A stretch of 64,000 nt of DNA from Hyphomicrobiales bacterium (GTDB lineage Bacteria; Pseudomonadota; Alphaproteobacteria; Rhizobiales; Rhizobiaceae): positions 1 to 64,000 of the forward strand of contig UCMT01000060.1 in NCBI GenBank assembly GCA_900473795.1, read 5' to 3'. A program made the translations under genes and the position numbers. Below are positions 1 to 11,317 of the stretch, piece by piece. Numbering within the stretch: position 1 is the stretch's first letter; the number at the start of each line of letters is the position of its first letter. The notes under the pieces are model-generated. The model saw nothing but the letters and a program-made list of their open reading frames with translations, was not told the origin of the DNA and searched no databases.

Positions 1-995
1 GGCATTAATGAAGGTTGGTATAAGTCATTACCTTTACTAATATTATTTCTAAGTATTCCAAGCGTGTTTGCGCGAAATATGTTTGAATTTTTTAGGTATA
101 TATCTGATCCACTGCAGCAGCCGTCTCCGTCGCTCAGTATCAGAAAATCATTATCTGCATATCCGAATGTGATGCCCTTTGACGTGCATATATCGCGAAG
201 AACCTTCAGATGGGGTCTCCTATATCCAGCCGGCAATACGTATTCGTTTCCAACAAGAGAAGAACTGTTATCCCGATACCAAGTGATAACACTCCCGTCG
301 AAGTAATTTAGCAAGGCGTCACCAAATTTCTTGTCGGCGCTGACGGGCACTTTGAGGTACTCGGCCGAGACGTGATCCACGCAACCTACAGGTAGCTGCA
401 TAATCATCTCGGCAGCGTGCTGTTCTTGCCCAGGGATCAATGGTTGCAGGCGGAGACCGACTTTAATTTGCCTGTCGCGCAACCTGCCGATGAGAGATAA
501 GAAGGTCTCGTAGCTTAACGCGCCACGGTCGACTCGGCGTCTAAGTTCTTCAGAGCAGCCGGCGAATGAGACACGGACGAGCGTGTTGGCGTTACTGAGT
601 GCGTCTATATAGATATCTTCAAAAAGGAGCTTGCCCTTAGTGCTCAGCAGATAGGGGTATCCATCGTCCTTTAGAACCTGCATGATCTTCAGTGTAGACC
701 TGATTTTTGCTTCTATAGGCATGAGGGGATCAGACATGCCACCAAATTGAATAGGTGTACGGTGCTGAAGAAACTCATCCAAAGCGGAATTAATGATTCC
801 GTTGTTCACGCGGTGTAGCCGCATTTCAAGGGTCGAAGCATCGGCCGCCGCTAGCTTTGCCTCTCGTCCGGAGCCTGTTCGAGCTCGCGCGTAGCAATAG
901 CCGCAGGAAAATTGGCACGCATTGTACGAATCGAGTCGAACCGGAGCAGAGCAGAAAGAAATCTGGCTGGATACCGATAAGAAATGTTTGTACAT
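1..995 (-). CDS. Radical SAM protein, spore-photoproduct-lyase-like class (C-terminus beyond window)
   Basis: The frame is open to the left edge, so the C-terminus is missing; about 331 codons are visible from an ATG at 995. Residues 27-34 carry CxxxCxxC (C-QFS-C-GY-C), the [4Fe-4S]/SAM signature of radical SAM enzymes. It is followed by GGMSDPLMPIE near residues 85-95 and by a LRLQPLIPG strand, both arranged as in the COG1533 'DNA repair photolyase' class. Near residue 290 a DGDGCCSGSD stretch adds two more cysteines, possibly for an extra metal site (inference). No good Shine-Dalgarno precedes 995; an in-frame ATG at 1043 would overlap the upstream gene and is an alternative start. Base composition is clearly lower in GC than the rest of the window, suggesting transfer. 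The substrate cannot be told from sequence; it lies directly behind two small membrane-protein genes and is probably co-transcribed with them. Confidence 0.72.
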   Translation of the reverse strand, partial: MYKHFLSVSSQISFCSAPVRLDSYNACQFSCGYCYARARTGSGREAKLAAADASTLEMRLHRVNNGIINSALDEFLQHRTPIQFGGMSDPLMPIEAKIRSTLKIMQVLKDDGYPYLLSTKGKLLFEDIYIDALSNANTLVRVSFAGCSEELRRRVDRGALSYETFLSLIGRLRDRQIKVGLRLQPLIPGQEQHAAEMIMQLPVGCVDHVSAEYLKVPVSADKKFGDALLNYFDGSVITWYRDNSSSLVGNEYVLPAGYRRPHLKVLRDICTSKGITFGYADNDFLILSDGDGCCSGSDIYLKNSNIFRANTLGILRNNISKGNDLYQPSLM

Positions 996-1000
996 GCGGC

Positions 1001-1300
1001 TTAAGACAAGAATTGAGTGTAAAGAAGGTTGGCCGTCGTGCATATGTTCTGGACTATTACGACTATGACCGTAAACCAAGCAAGATTTATAAGAAAGTAT
1101 ATCGCTTTCCTTGCTGTGGGAAGGGAAGAGGCGCGTCTGCCAAATATCTCCCATACCACTTCGTAGGTTGCCACGTCATCTATTTTTGAAGATTCAGGCG
1201 TCAAAATGATCCTTGGCATCTCCATCTTGTAGCTTTTTCCTGAGTGTGTGAACTTTAGCACCGATTGCTTCTCAGAAACATCTACACAAGCCATTCCCAA
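1001..1300 (-). CDS. Small unknown protein with C-terminal membrane segment
   Basis: A 99-residue frame with no recognised family. Residues 1-60 look soluble and mixed in charge; a single strongly hydrophobic segment lies near residues 68-85 (IYFLINLAWFTVIVVIV). Its start overlaps the end of the upstream 162-codon gene by 29 bases in the +1 frame, and its stop lies just before the radical SAM start at 995 (or inside that frame if 1043 is used). This suggests translational coupling. Alternatively, it and the upstream gene are one membrane protein broken by a single-base frameshift. GC is low, as in both neighbours. Confidence 0.45.
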   Translation of the reverse strand: MGMACVDVSEKQSVLKFTHSGKSYKMEMPRIILTPESSKIDDVATYEVVWEIFGRRASSLPTARKAIYFLINLAWFTVIVVIVQNICTTANLLYTQFLS

Positions 1301-1760
1301 TGGGTTCGTCTATCTCTTGAGCATACTTTTTTTCAAGAAGCCTGCCGATAAACTTGTCAACATCATAGGCCTTTGGCGATCTTGCCGCGTCCTCTATCAA
1401 GTATAGTGCTTCCCACGCGGCCCAACGGGGGGAGTGCCGAGACTGATCATAGTCGGCATAGGAGCTATAATCCTTGATGAATTTTGGGCAGAAATACTGA
1501 TAGAGCGCAAACGCCACGATAAAAAACAATGACCCCAACCATAGAAGCCACCAAGAAAATGGTAGGCTTACACTATACTCAATACAGATGTTGTCGACGC
1601 AGAGCCTGTTGGCGCGGGAAGAATTCTCGGTAAGAGTGGCAATTATCGGAGAAATTGCAAACCAAGTGCCGAAATATCTCAGATAATTCAAAGAGTAAAA
1701 GAATTTGTACCACTGCCAATGGTACTTGAGACTGTCAGCTGGCAAGAAACCCATTTGCAT
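1272..1760 (-). CDS. Unknown two-segment membrane protein
   Basis: A 162-residue frame with no recognised domain. There are two likely membrane segments: one around residues 27-45 (YLRYFGTWFAISPIIATL) and a stronger one around residues 68-88 (FSWWLLWLGSLFFIVAFAL), with two cysteines between them. The C-terminal third is soluble and charged. It is the first gene of a low-GC minus-strand trio and overlaps the 99-residue gene. The region from 1761 to the uvrB stop at 1915 holds no gene and presumably carries the promoter, though no convincing motif was identified. Confidence 0.5.
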   Translation of the reverse strand: MQMGFLPADSLKYHWQWYKFFYSLNYLRYFGTWFAISPIIATLTENSSRANRLCVDNICIEYSVSLPFSWWLLWLGSLFFIVAFALYQYFCPKFIKDYSSYADYDQSRHSPRWAAWEALYLIEDAARSPKAYDVDKFIGRLLEKKYAQEIDEPIGNGLCRCF

Positions 1761-1914
1761 CCTCTTCCTCTCGCCAATTACTGGCTCTCACAATTGCAGT
1801 GGTGCAGCTCTTGCGTTTCTGCTCCCTGTTCGGACCTTTTCGTCTGCTTTGCGATCACTCCATACCCTCGTAACTTCCGGCGCCGACCCTCGGGTCTAAA
1901 CTGGGATGACGAAC

Positions 1915-4959
<3,045 letters not shown>

Positions 4960-5131
4960 GCCGGCGAATATGGAGAGAGTCCGGCGGAAAGGGAAGGGGG
5001 CGATGAGTACAAAAAGGCAACGGATATGCCGGCTACTGCCAGTTTCTGACATAGGGCGAGGGCCACCCGGCGGCGCCTCCAGCGCGGGTGAAAAGCCGCC
5101 GCGGGCCTTGCCGGGCGCGGCGCTCTGCGGC

Positions 5132-5237
5132 TAAGCAGACTTTCGTTGGCAAGCCAACGATTCATCTGCCCAGTCTCCCGGTCTTGTCGCAGGTTTTGGT
5201 CGGAAAACCGTGGAACACTTTTCCGAAACCTGCTTAG
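5132..5237. repeat. ~106-bp interspersed repeat, copy 1
   Basis: It starts TAAGCAGACTTTCGTTGGC and ends CCGAAACCTGCTTA, giving terminal inverted repeats TAAGCAG/CTGCTTA. Internal dyads are CGTTGGC-AAGCCAACG and CGGAAAA...TTTTCCG. Two further copies lie at 18059 and 26706. This copy sits between the uvrB 5' end and the DUF486 gene; the others abut stop codons. The right half resembles a repeat widespread in Rhizobiales intergenic DNA. Confidence 0.85.
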
Positions 5238-5273
5238 AAGCGGATGCCGTCCAACCCTCCCAGGATTCGTCTT

Positions 5274-5627
5274 ATGCCCTTTGCGATCAATCCGGCCGCC
5301 GTCTGGCCGATCCTCCTGCTGCTCCTGTCGAACGTGTTCATGACCTTCGCCTGGTACGGCCATCTCAAACACGCCTCGTCGCCGCTGTACCTGGCGATCG
5401 TCGCCAGCTGGGGCATCGCCTTCTTCGAATACTGCCTGGCGGTTCCCGCCAACCGGCTGGGCAACACGGTCTACTCCGCCGCCCAGCTGAAGACGATGCA
5501 GGAGGTGATCACCCTCGTCGTCTTCGCCGCCTTCTCGACCTTCTGGCTGAAGGAAACCCTGACCTGGAACCATGCGATCGGCTTCTGCCTGATCGCCGGC
5601 GGCGCGGCCTTCGTGTTCAAGGGCTGA
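5274..5627 (+). CDS. DUF486 family small membrane protein (DMT-like)
   Basis: A 117-residue integral membrane protein with four predicted helices. It carries the DUF486 hallmarks SNVFMTFAWYGHLK in helix 1, SWGIAFFEYCLAVPANR in helix 2/loop and AAQLKTMQEVITLVVF in helix 3. DUF486 proteins belong to the drug/metabolite transporter superfamily; no substrate is established. The ATG at 5274 follows a CCAGGA stretch at a workable distance; an upstream in-frame ATG at 5244 has only a weak ribosome site. It has no operon partner: a roughly 80-bp gap precedes the DUF1800 gene. Confidence 0.85.
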   Translation: MPFAINPAAVWPILLLLLSNVFMTFAWYGHLKHASSPLYLAIVASWGIAFFEYCLAVPANRLGNTVYSAAQLKTMQEVITLVVFAAFSTFWLKETLTWNHAIGFCLIAGGAAFVFKG

Positions 5628-5708
5628 TCTTTCGCCATCCCGCCGGTCTTTCGCAGAATCGCCACAAGCATGCCGTAGCGCTATCTGGATGCGTGAGGGA
5701 AGGGTTTG

Positions 5709-7205
5709 ATGAGCCTGGCATTTTCCACCATGGCGGCGTTGCGGTTCGGCACCGGGTTCCGGCCGGAGCAGGTGCCGCCGGCGAGCGTCGAGGAACTGCT
5801 GGCGCAACTGTCGGCGGGGCGGCAGGAAACGCTGTTGTTCCCGCAGGGCGGGCTTGCCGCTGCACGGCAGCGGATCGTCGACGCGGCGGAGAAACAGGAC
5901 GCGCTCAAGCTCGCCAACAAGACCGCCGGCGAAGCGACCAAACGCGTCAACCGCAAGCGCTTGATGATCGAAATCAACACGCATCTCGGCGAGGACGAAC
6001 ATGCGCGGTTCATGCAGGCCGTGCTGTCGCCCAACGGCTTCAACGAGCGGATGGCGAGCTTCTGGGTAAACCATTTCAGCGTCAGCTCCGTCAAGGCGCA
6101 GTTCATGCGGCTTCTGGTGCCCGTCTACGAGGCCGAGGCGATACGGCCGAACATCGGCGGTCGGTTCGCCGACCTCGTCAAGGCGGCCGTCCTGCATCCG
6201 GCGATGCTGATCTATCTCGACCAGGTGAAATCCTTCGGTCCGACCTCGCCGCTGGGATTAAAGCGCAAGGTCGGGTTGAACGAGAATCTCGGCCGCGAAC
6301 TGCTGGAACTTCATACGCTCGGCGCCGGCAGCGGCTACAGCCAGACGGATGTCCGCAATGCGGCGTTCGTGCTCACCGGCATGACCGTCGACCGCCGGAG
6401 CTACCGCGCCCGCTATGCCGTGCAGATGGCCGAACCGGGGGCGCGGGATGTCCTGGGCAGAACCTATGGCGGCCGCCGTCGCGGGCTGCCGGATATCCTC
6501 GCGCTGATCGAGGATCTGGCGGCAGCACCGGCGACACGCGCGCATATCTGCCGCAAGATCGCCGGCCATTTCCTGGCCGACACGCCGCCGCCGGAGGTGG
6601 TGCGGGCCATGACCTCCGCGTGGGAAGACGCGGACGGCGATCTGACCGCTGTCTATGCGGCGATGCTCCGTCACTCCAAAAGCTGGGACGACGAAGGCCA
6701 GAAAGCCAAGCCACCGTTCGACTACATCGTGTCCGGCCTGCGGGCGCTGTCTGCCACGCAAGAGGACTTGCAGGACGGCGGTCGGGTCAAACACAGGATG
6801 ATGGCCGCCGATGCCCAGGCTGCCGACATGACGGCCGCTCAGGACGAGATGGCGATGATGCCGGCGGTCGATGGCAAGCTTGCCGACCTGGCGACGCTGC
6901 GCGTCAATCCGCTGACGGTGCAGGCCGCGGCAAGGCTTGGCCAGCCGCTCTGGAGACCGCCGAGCCCGGCCGGGTTCGAGGACAGTCTTTCGGCCTGGAT
7001 CGCCGGCGGCCCGCTGGCCGACCGGATCGCCTGGGCGCGGCTGGCCGCGGCAAGGCTGGGCGGCGACCGCGACCCGCGGGATTTCCTGCAGGCCGCATTG
7101 CGCGATGCTGCCCGCCAGGACACGATCGACATCGTCTCTCGTGCGCCCAACCGGCAGATGGGGCTTGCGCTCGTTCTCGCATCGCCGGAATTCAACAGAA
7201 GGTAG
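5709..7205 (+). CDS. DUF1800 domain protein
   Basis: A 498-residue protein of the DUF1800 family, recognised by FWVNHFSVS (around residue 118), LNENLGRELLELHTLGAG, the FVLTG segment, and a late ICRKIAGHFLAD segment. The biochemical role is not established; these genes are almost always paired with a DUF1501 gene, as here, where the next gene begins 7 bp after this stop. No classical signal peptide is evident at the N-terminus. A GAAGGG ribosome site precedes the ATG at 5709. The pair is often annotated as secreted or surface-associated, but this is inference. Confidence 0.9.
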   Translation: MSLAFSTMAALRFGTGFRPEQVPPASVEELLAQLSAGRQETLLFPQGGLAAARQRIVDAAEKQDALKLANKTAGEATKRVNRKRLMIEINTHLGEDEHARFMQAVLSPNGFNERMASFWVNHFSVSSVKAQFMRLLVPVYEAEAIRPNIGGRFADLVKAAVLHPAMLIYLDQVKSFGPTSPLGLKRKVGLNENLGRELLELHTLGAGSGYSQTDVRNAAFVLTGMTVDRRSYRARYAVQMAEPGARDVLGRTYGGRRRGLPDILALIEDLAAAPATRAHICRKIAGHFLADTPPPEVVRAMTSAWEDADGDLTAVYAAMLRHSKSWDDEGQKAKPPFDYIVSGLRALSATQEDLQDGGRVKHRMMAADAQAADMTAAQDEMAMMPAVDGKLADLATLRVNPLTVQAAARLGQPLWRPPSPAGFEDSLSAWIAGGPLADRIAWARLAAARLGGDRDPRDFLQAALRDAARQDTIDIVSRAPNRQMGLALVLASPEFNRR

Positions 7206-7212
7206 GCCGCAG

Positions 7213-8394
7213 ATGGGTATGGACAAGCTGTCGATGAGCCGCCGGGCGTTTCTCGCTTCGGCCTGCTGCGCGGCCGCGGCGCCGCTGGTGACATCCATGA
7301 CGCTGGCGGCGGCGCCGGGTAGCAAGCGGCTGGTGACGATCATCCTGCGCGGCGCCATGGACGGGCTTCATCTCTTGCAGCCCTATGCCGACCGCGCGTT
7401 CAAGCTCTGCCGGCCGACCCTTGCCCTGACGCCGGACAGCGGCCTGATCGACCTCGACGGTTTCTACGGCCTCAATGCCGACGCGAAGGACCTTCTGCCG
7501 CTCTGGGAACGTGGCGAGCTCGCCTTCGTGCAATCCGTCTCGACGCCGTATCGGGACGGGCGCAGTCACTTCGATGGACAGGACGTTCTGGAAAATGGGG
7601 GCTCCGCGGTCGGCGAGGAAAAGAGCGGCTGGCTGAACCGGGCGCTGTCGGCCATGCCGCCCGGATCGGCGCGCAAGGCGATCGACGTGAACACCTCGGC
7701 GGAACTGCTCTTGAGCGGCGACAATGATGTGGAGGTCTGGTCGCCGCGCACGGATCTGGCGATGAAAATCGACGAGCGCGGCTTCTTCGAGCGGCTTTAT
7801 CGCAACGATCCGCTTTTCGCCAAGGCGATGGCCGATGCGTCCGTCACGGATTTTTCGGTCGACGAACTCTATGGCGACGGCAAGCGCGGCGCCAAGGCTG
7901 CCGATATCGCGCGTCTTGCTGCCGGCATGCTGATGCAGGACTATCGGATCGCCAGTTTCTCCATCACCGGCTGGGATACGCATGCCGGCCAGAAAGCGGC
8001 CTTCAGGGCCGCCGCCAAGGAGCTGGCGACGGCGATCCTGACCATTCGCAGCGCGCTTTCGCCGGATGTCTGGAAGGAGACGATCGTTGTCGGCATGACC
8101 GAGTTCGGCCGCACCGCGCGCGAGAACGGCTCCTTGGGAACAGACCACGGGACCGGCGGCCTCGCGCTGATTGCCGGCGGCGGCATCGATGGCGGCAAGG
8201 TGATCGGACAATGGCCGGGGCTGGGCGAAAAACATCTGCTCAACGGGCGCGACCTGATGCCGACCGGCGACGTGCGCGAACTGGCGGCGGCGATGCTCTA
8301 CCGGCAGTTCGACATCTCGCCGGGCAAGCTGACGAGCACCATCTTTCCGGGGCTGGATTTCAGCCCGTCGTCGGTGTACCTCAAATCCGTCTGA
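7213..8394 (+). CDS. DUF1501 domain protein, Tat-exported
   Basis: A 393-residue protein opening with a twin-arginine signal (SMSRRAFLASACCAAAAPLV) that ends in an AAA region, so export of a folded protein by the Tat system is predicted. The mature part carries DUF1501 landmarks (VTIILRGAMDGLHLLQPY, SRSHFDGQD-type segment, GWDTHAGQ and FGRTARENGSLGTDHG). These residues resemble the metal sites of the alkaline-phosphatase/sulfatase fold, which is the known structural relationship of the family; the substrate is unknown. It is coupled to the upstream DUF1800 gene. Confidence 0.9.
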   Translation: MGMDKLSMSRRAFLASACCAAAAPLVTSMTLAAAPGSKRLVTIILRGAMDGLHLLQPYADRAFKLCRPTLALTPDSGLIDLDGFYGLNADAKDLLPLWERGELAFVQSVSTPYRDGRSHFDGQDVLENGGSAVGEEKSGWLNRALSAMPPGSARKAIDVNTSAELLLSGDNDVEVWSPRTDLAMKIDERGFFERLYRNDPLFAKAMADASVTDFSVDELYGDGKRGAKAADIARLAAGMLMQDYRIASFSITGWDTHAGQKAAFRAAAKELATAILTIRSALSPDVWKETIVVGMTEFGRTARENGSLGTDHGTGGLALIAGGGIDGGKVIGQWPGLGEKHLLNGRDLMPTGDVRELAAAMLYRQFDISPGKLTSTIFPGLDFSPSSVYLKSV

Positions 8395-8503
8395 CGGTTG
8401 AGGACGCGTGACGAGACTTCGCAGCGTCGCGGGCCCTAGTGGTGAAAAGCTGACGCTTGTTATACGGTACGGACTTCCGTTTAGGGTGGAAGGCGGGACG
8501 TCC

Positions 8504-9145
8504 TTATCCCCATTCAGGAAGATTGGCTCGGCCGTTTGCTCCAAGGCGGGCCAAACGCGGCGGTGAGAACGGCCGACCGGACCATTCCAGCACGCTCTCG
8601 CGAACAACCTGCCGTTCCTCGTCCGACGCGAACAGCCTAGCCGGCCACGGGTGAGCGTACGTCTTGGACATCCAGAAATAGAAAGTTCCCGCATCCTCTT
8701 CGAGAGCATACAGCGAGTCCCACGTGCAGATGATCGTCTGACCCAAGACGGTGTAGGTAATTCCGCTCTTGTCTACAGTAGACTCAACGGGCTTGCCAAT
8801 TGCGCCGGCCTTCATCAGTCGCCGGCGATACAGGAAACGCAAGAGCCGTCGGGCCGGCTTGAGCAACAGAATTGCCAAGAGCGCACAAAGAATGATTGTC
8901 GCAACGGCATAGACTGCGAATATGGCAACGTCGCCTGCCTGCCACCTGTCGAAATTCAGGATCAGCGAGACGAAAAGTGCAACTAGTCCTACCGCCCCGA
9001 CGACCGGACCAAGCGGCAACAACTGGCGCGTTGCATACTGAATTTCGAGATGATCGTCGAGTTCCAACTCGAAGGATCTGCGAAAGCCGGGCCGATCCGC
9101 AGACGGCCAGATTCGCGGAACTGAGCCAGGGGAACGCTCGGACAT
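8504..9145 (-). CDS. YcxB-like C-terminal domain membrane protein
   Basis: A 213-residue protein with two membrane helices (about residues 45-65 and 73-96, ending ALLAILLLKP). After an RRLLRFLYRRRLMK linker comes a YcxB-like cytoplasmic domain (ICTWDSLYALEEDAGTFYFW, ...RLFASDEERQVVRE). YcxB-like domains resemble PH-type folds attached to membrane anchors; function is unknown. It is isolated between the DUF1501 gene (convergent, about 110 bp with no recognised feature) and a repeat-containing gap. Confidence 0.75.
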   Translation of the reverse strand: MSERSPGSVPRIWPSADRPGFRRSFELELDDHLEIQYATRQLLPLGPVVGAVGLVALFVSLILNFDRWQAGDVAIFAVYAVATIILCALLAILLLKPARRLLRFLYRRRLMKAGAIGKPVESTVDKSGITYTVLGQTIICTWDSLYALEEDAGTFYFWMSKTYAHPWPARLFASDEERQVVRESVLEWSGRPFSPPRLARLGANGRANLPEWG

Positions 9146-9557
9146 AGTTCAACCTTCCAGAATTGCAGCCCGCGGAACTTGGCAATGCAGATTTTGTACG
9201 GGAGGGTGCGATTTACGTCAATCGAAGCACCACAGTGCACGACAGCATCGGGCGTCTGTCACCGCGTGGCATATCCCGCAGCAGGGGGTATCGCCAACGG
9301 GCTTGCGGTTTGTTCCCTCTTCTCCCCGGCGGGGAGAAGGTGGCGCGAAGCGCCGGATGAGGGGGCCGGCTGGCGCCGGAATTGCCGAGACCCCCTCATC
9401 GCCTCGCCTGCGCTCGGCACTTCTCCCCGCGGGGGAGAAGTTGGAGCTTGTCGCAATCGCCTTCGCTCCTTAGGCATTGCCCTGCTGCCCTGAAGGGCGG
9501 GATGGAGGAGCTAGATGCCAGCCTTTTTGATGTGCCAAACGCTGGATATTTTCGCCG
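9146..9557. other. Gene-free interval holding a palindromic repeat
   Basis: No coding potential was recognised. The left 170 bp hold the promoter side of the YcxB-like gene; the centre is the palindrome at 9319-9440; the right part runs into the 3' end of ssuB. Confidence 0.6.
9319..9440. repeat. 122-bp extragenic palindromic repeat
   Basis: The left arm starts CTTCTCCCCGGCGGGGAGAA and continues to GATGAGGGGG; the right arm is its inverted counterpart, ending in a second small hairpin (CTTCTCCCCGCGGGGGAGAAG). Arms are about 47 bp around a short GC-rich loop. This is the same architecture as the element embedded in uvrB. Confidence 0.85.
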
Positions 9558-10430
9558 CTAGCCGGCCTTTTCACCAAACAGCGTGTCGAGGATCTGCCCT
9601 TCCAGCCGTGCCAGTTCGGGCGAACCGTGGCGGCGGGGGCGGTCCAAGGGGATGTCGAGATCGAGGGCGATCCTGCCGCGGTCGATGACGATGACGCGGT
9701 CGGCCAGCGCTACCGCTTCGGCGACGTCGTGGGTGACCAGCACGGCGGTGAACTTCTGCTGCAGCCAGATGCGTTCGAGCAGCTGCTGCATCTCGATGCG
9801 GGTGAGGGCGTCGAGCGCGCCGAGCGGCTCGTCGAGGGCGAGGATATAGGGATGGGCGACGAGGGCGCGGGCGAGCGCGACGCGCTGGCGCTGACCGCCG
9901 GAAAGCACCGACGGCCATTCGCCGGCGCGGTCGGCAAGGCCGACTTCGCGGAGGATGGCGAGCGACTTTTCGCGGGCTCCTTCGCCGCCAGCGATGCCGG
10001 TCAGGCCGACTTCGACATTCTTGGCGATCCGCGCCCAGGGCAGGAGGCGCGGCTCCTGGAACATGATGCGGGTGCGGTTTTCGCCGTTTTCCCCCTTGTT
10101 CACCGTGAGCGTGCCGGTGGTCGGCTTATCGAGGCCGGTCAGAAGGCGGAGCAGCGTGCTCTTGCCGCAGCCGCTCTTGCCGATGACGGCGAGGAACTGG
10201 CCGGCGGGGACATCCAGGTCGATGTTATCGAGGACGGTCTTGTCGCCGAACTTGCGGCTGATATCGCGGAAGGAGAAGGCGGTATCCCTTGGATCACGCG
10301 CGCGCGCCTGGGGCGCCGCATAGGGAAACCATTGTGTCGGCGTGGTTTCGCGCAGCGCGCGGGCTTCGGCCGTGTCCTTCGCCGTTTTAACGGGCGCGTC
10401 GGATTTCGGACTAAGGGCGATGACGGACAT
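9558..10430 (-). CDS. ssuB: Aliphatic sulfonate ABC transporter ATP-binding protein
   Basis: A 290-residue ATPase that would power the SsuC permease for uptake of organosulfonates. It has Walker [10 protein letters not shown] (near residue 84), a Q-loop in [11 protein letters not shown], the signature LSGGQRQR, Walker [13 protein letters not shown] and the switch histidine in LVTHD. The RLLPW Q-loop context and LGALDALTR are typical of the SsuB/TauB subclass. An N-terminal leader of about 50 residues precedes the nucleotide-binding fold. It is last in a minus-strand ssuA-ssuC-ssuB operon, 33 bp behind ssuC; a GGAG lies upstream of its ATG. Confidence 0.9.
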   Translation of the reverse strand: MSVIALSPKSDAPVKTAKDTAEARALRETTPTQWFPYAAPQARARDPRDTAFSFRDISRKFGDKTVLDNIDLDVPAGQFLAVIGKSGCGKSTLLRLLTGLDKPTTGTLTVNKGENGENRTRIMFQEPRLLPWARIAKNVEVGLTGIAGGEGAREKSLAILREVGLADRAGEWPSVLSGGQRQRVALARALVAHPYILALDEPLGALDALTRIEMQQLLERIWLQQKFTAVLVTHDVAEAVALADRVIVIDRGRIALDLDIPLDRPRRHGSPELARLEGQILDTLFGEKAG

Positions 10431-10463
10431 TTCGGGCCACTCCGTTTTCGTTTCGCTATTGGC

Positions 10464-11240
10464 TCAGGCGGTCTGGAAGGCCGGATGCCATTGCAGGGTC
10501 AGGCGCTCGAGCAGCCGGGCAAAGCTGTCGGCGAGCTTGCCGAGCAGGGCGTAGATCAGGATCGACAGGACGACGACGTCGATCAGCAGGAACTCTCGGG
10601 CCTGCATGGCCATGTATCCGAGGCCGGAGGAGGCGGCGATGGTTTCGGCGACGATCAGCGTCAGCCACATGATGCCGAGCGCATAACGCAGGCCGACGAA
10701 GATGGCCGGCAGGGCGCCGGGCAGGATGACGCGGAAGAACAGCGTGGTGCGCGACATGCCGTAGACGCGGCCCATCTCGACCAGCTGCGGATCGACGCTC
10801 TGGATGCCGAGCAGCGTGTTGACGTAGATGGGGAAGAACACGCCGAGCGCGACGAGGAACAGTTTTGCCTGCTCGTCGATGCCGAACCAGAGGATGACCA
10901 GCGGGATCAGCGCCAGATGCGGAATGTTGCGGACCATCTGCAGCGTCGTGTCGGTGAGGTTTCGCGACAGGCCGGAGAGGCCATTGGCAAGGCCGAAGGC
11001 GAGGCCGATCGAGCCGCCGATGACGAAACCGGACAGCGCGCGGGCGGTGCTGACGCCGATGTTCCGGATGAGTTCGCCGGACAGAAGCAGACGCCAGAAG
11101 GCTTCCGCAACCGCCGAAGGGGCGGCCATGACGTTCGGCGAGATCAGGCCGGTGCGGGCCGCAATCTCCCAGACGAGCAGGATGACGGCGGGCAGGGCCC
11201 AGCCCGTCGCGTTTTTCAGGATCTGACCGGTAGCTTTCAT
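10464..11240 (-). CDS. ssuC: Aliphatic sulfonate ABC transporter permease
   Basis: A 258-residue inner-membrane permease with about six helices and the binding-protein-dependent transport motif EMGRVYGMSRTTLFFRVILP, the EAA-type coupling loop that contacts SsuB. Length and motif fit the SsuC/TauC/NrtB family. It follows ssuA after 77 bp and precedes ssuB by 33 bp. A strong GGAGG ribosome site precedes the ATG. Confidence 0.9.
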   Translation of the reverse strand: MKATGQILKNATGWALPAVILLVWEIAARTGLISPNVMAAPSAVAEAFWRLLLSGELIRNIGVSTARALSGFVIGGSIGLAFGLANGLSGLSRNLTDTTLQMVRNIPHLALIPLVILWFGIDEQAKLFLVALGVFFPIYVNTLLGIQSVDPQLVEMGRVYGMSRTTLFFRVILPGALPAIFVGLRYALGIMWLTLIVAETIAASSGLGYMAMQAREFLLIDVVVLSILIYALLGKLADSFARLLERLTLQWHPAFQTA

Positions 11241-11317
11241 CGTCTGACCTCCATTGTCTCCTGTGAGCGTGCCGGCCCGGATCGACCGGCACGCTTGCCG
11301 TATTTCCTGGGAGGAAA

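Noticed and set aside
64-306. 80-codon plus-strand frame at the left edge
   Set aside because: Lies antisense to the radical SAM gene, whose motif evidence is stronger.
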